A stretch of 64,000 nt of DNA, taken from the NCBI GenBank assembly GCA_021781455.1, contig JAJXWV010000022.1:19784-83783 (forward strand). The letters are read 5' to 3'. The notes under the pieces were generated by a model that was not told the DNA's origin, ran no database searches, and saw nothing but the letters and a program-made list of their open reading frames with translations. Positions 63,188 to 64,000 of this stretch are shown here, piece by piece. Position 1 is the stretch's first letter. Each line of letters begins with the position of its first letter. This DNA is from Acidobacteriota bacterium (GTDB taxonomy: Bacteria > Acidobacteriota > Thermoanaerobaculia > Gp7-AA8). A program made the position numbers and the translations under genes.

Positions 63188-63355
63188 TGGCCTGTATTGG
63201 TTGAATTGGTACCAGATGGCGCCGGGATCGGCGACGTGAGCGAGGCGCGCCGACGCAGGCATCGCGGTGACTATGCTGAGGAGGCGCAACGAAGCTCACG
63301 GCGTCGAGACCAGGCCAGGTGGTACCAATTCAGGCGATACAGGCCTCTAGTCCCG
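63179..63355. mobile_element. 177-bp inverted-repeat element, MITE-like
   Basis: Arms of about 36 bases (CGGGACTAGTGGCCTGTATT at the left, its reverse complement at the right with a few changes, each ending ...TGAATTGGTACCA) flank about 105 bases without a gene. The shape suits a non-autonomous transposable element or a long palindromic repeat; no target duplication seen. Confidence 0.7.
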
Positions 63356-63390
63356 TTTCAGTTCATCCCGAGCGCCGCTCGGGATTGAGC

Positions 63391-63786
63391 TCAATAAATC
63401 ATGTCGTTGTCGCCCAGCCCGAAGTAGTGGCCGAGCTCGTGGATGACAGTGTCGCGGATCTCGCGGACGGCCTCGCGGCGGTTGCGCGCGATGCGGAGGA
63501 TCGGCCCGCGGAAGATCGCCACCTTGTCGGGCAGCAATGGCATTCCGTACGAGCGCTCCGTCAACGGAGTGCCGCGATAGAGGCCGAGCAGCTCGCTCCC
63601 TTCGTCGTGCTCTTCCTCGTCGCCGCCCTCATCGTCGAGTACCTCGAGGTCTTCTTCGGTCGGTTCGTCTTCGATGACGACGGCGATGTTCTGGAGCATC
63701 TGCGCGAACCGCTCGGGAAGCCGGTTGAGCGCCTCCTCGACGACCTGCTCGAATTCAACGGTGGACATTCGCATCGACGTGATCAT
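63391..63786 (-). CDS. Minimal zincin-like metallopeptidase
   Basis: 131 residues with the short zinc motif HELGHYFGLGDND near the C-terminus and an acidic N-terminal half with FAQMLQNIAVVIEDEPTEED. This is the compact zincin-like family found across bacteria, with no signal peptide. The substrate is unknown. Several in-frame ATG codons (63786, 63774, 63768) precede FEQVVEEALNRLP; none has a ribosome site, so the start is uncertain by up to six residues. Confidence 0.8.
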   Translation of the reverse strand: MITSMRMSTVEFEQVVEEALNRLPERFAQMLQNIAVVIEDEPTEEDLEVLDDEGGDEEEHDEGSELLGLYRGTPLTERSYGMPLLPDKVAIFRGPILRIARNRREAVREIRDTVIHELGHYFGLGDNDMIY

Positions 63787-63874
63787 CGCATGAGCGAGAA
63801 GCGGGTGGAGTCTGCTGCCATTCCGGGTCCGCCGAGCGCGATGTCCCCGTAGAGCGAGTGCTGGAGTGCCTGCA

Positions 63875-63897
63875 GGGACGCGCAGCAGCGCGTCCCT
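63875..63897. repeat. GGGACGCGC short palindrome
   Basis: Only the inner hairpin arm of the family element: GGGACGCGC, AGCA loop, GCGCGTCCC. The bases from 63787 to 64000 hold nothing else I can name. Confidence 0.85.
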
Positions 63898-64000
63898 GGA
63901 GTTTGGACGTCTGGTGGCTAGGCGTTAGCAGCAGCGACGAGTTGGAATGGTGTTGTGGCAAAGGGGGGCGGCGAGATTTGGGGTTCGTTGATCTGCTTGC

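Overview
The window is high-GC DNA (roughly two-thirds G+C by eye) from a Gram-negative bacterium: there are outer-membrane beta-barrels, lipoproteins and an RluA/CoaA/PlsB-type core gene set. The gene mix suggests an Acidobacteriota lineage, perhaps Thermoanaerobaculia-like. The pointers are an OmcA/MtrC-DmsE-MtrB/PioB cytochrome conduit, DUF4388/FHA proteins, a YncE-phosphatase fusion, a ScfR/RamB-type regulator beside aceBA, and many palindromic intergenic repeats. This assignment is inference; no rRNA, tRNA, CRISPR array, plasmid or phage gene was found.

Layout. 1-3.3 kb: peptide/amino-acid use on the minus strand (M14 carboxypeptidase cut by the window edge, YfcC-type carrier, M20 peptidase). 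3.6-4.3 kb: an AbrB-Doc toxin-antitoxin pair. 4.9-19.6 kb, minus strand: seven tightly packed redox genes. In transcription order they are a soluble FAD/NAD(P)-double cNMP-binding-four [4Fe-4S] fusion, a b-type membrane protein, a protein with an FHA domain on each side of a membrane-anchored decaheme domain, a doubled HbpS/GlcG protein, an outer-membrane barrel, a decaheme-LVIVD propeller fusion and a pentaheme cytochrome. I read this as one candidate electron route from the cytoplasm to the cell surface; it is the most novel part of the window. 19.7-31.3 kb: signalling and envelope genes (DUF4388-FHA, a 5'-truncated TMEM43 protein, DUF4388-TPR, PilZ-like, and a large PAS/GAF/GGDEF/EAL protein).

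31.3-51.5 kb: mostly housekeeping and secreted enzymes (lipoprotein hydrolase, NAD-malic enzyme, acyltransferase, MerA-like flavoprotein with a TVP38 membrane protein, RluA, YceI, CoaA, YncE-phosphatase, M13 peptidase), interrupted by a large nonaheme surface cytochrome at 34.4-37.5 kb. 51.8-57.1 kb, plus strand: a recognisable MtrC-MtrA-MtrB type porin-cytochrome conduit with its own terminators. 57.2-63.8 kb: bacilliredoxin, small acidic proteins, and the glyoxylate shunt (aceB, aceA) divergent from a ScfR-type regulator.

Counted by motif, the window encodes about 55 covalent haem sites in seven proteins, so the organism is probably capable of extracellular electron exchange by at least two separate routes, while the glyoxylate shunt and malic enzyme point to growth on acetate or fatty acids. 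The intergenic spaces carry at least a dozen unrelated palindromic or tandem repeat families. Several of them run into the 5' ends of genes, and this changed my choice of start codon for the outer-membrane barrel and the b-type protein.
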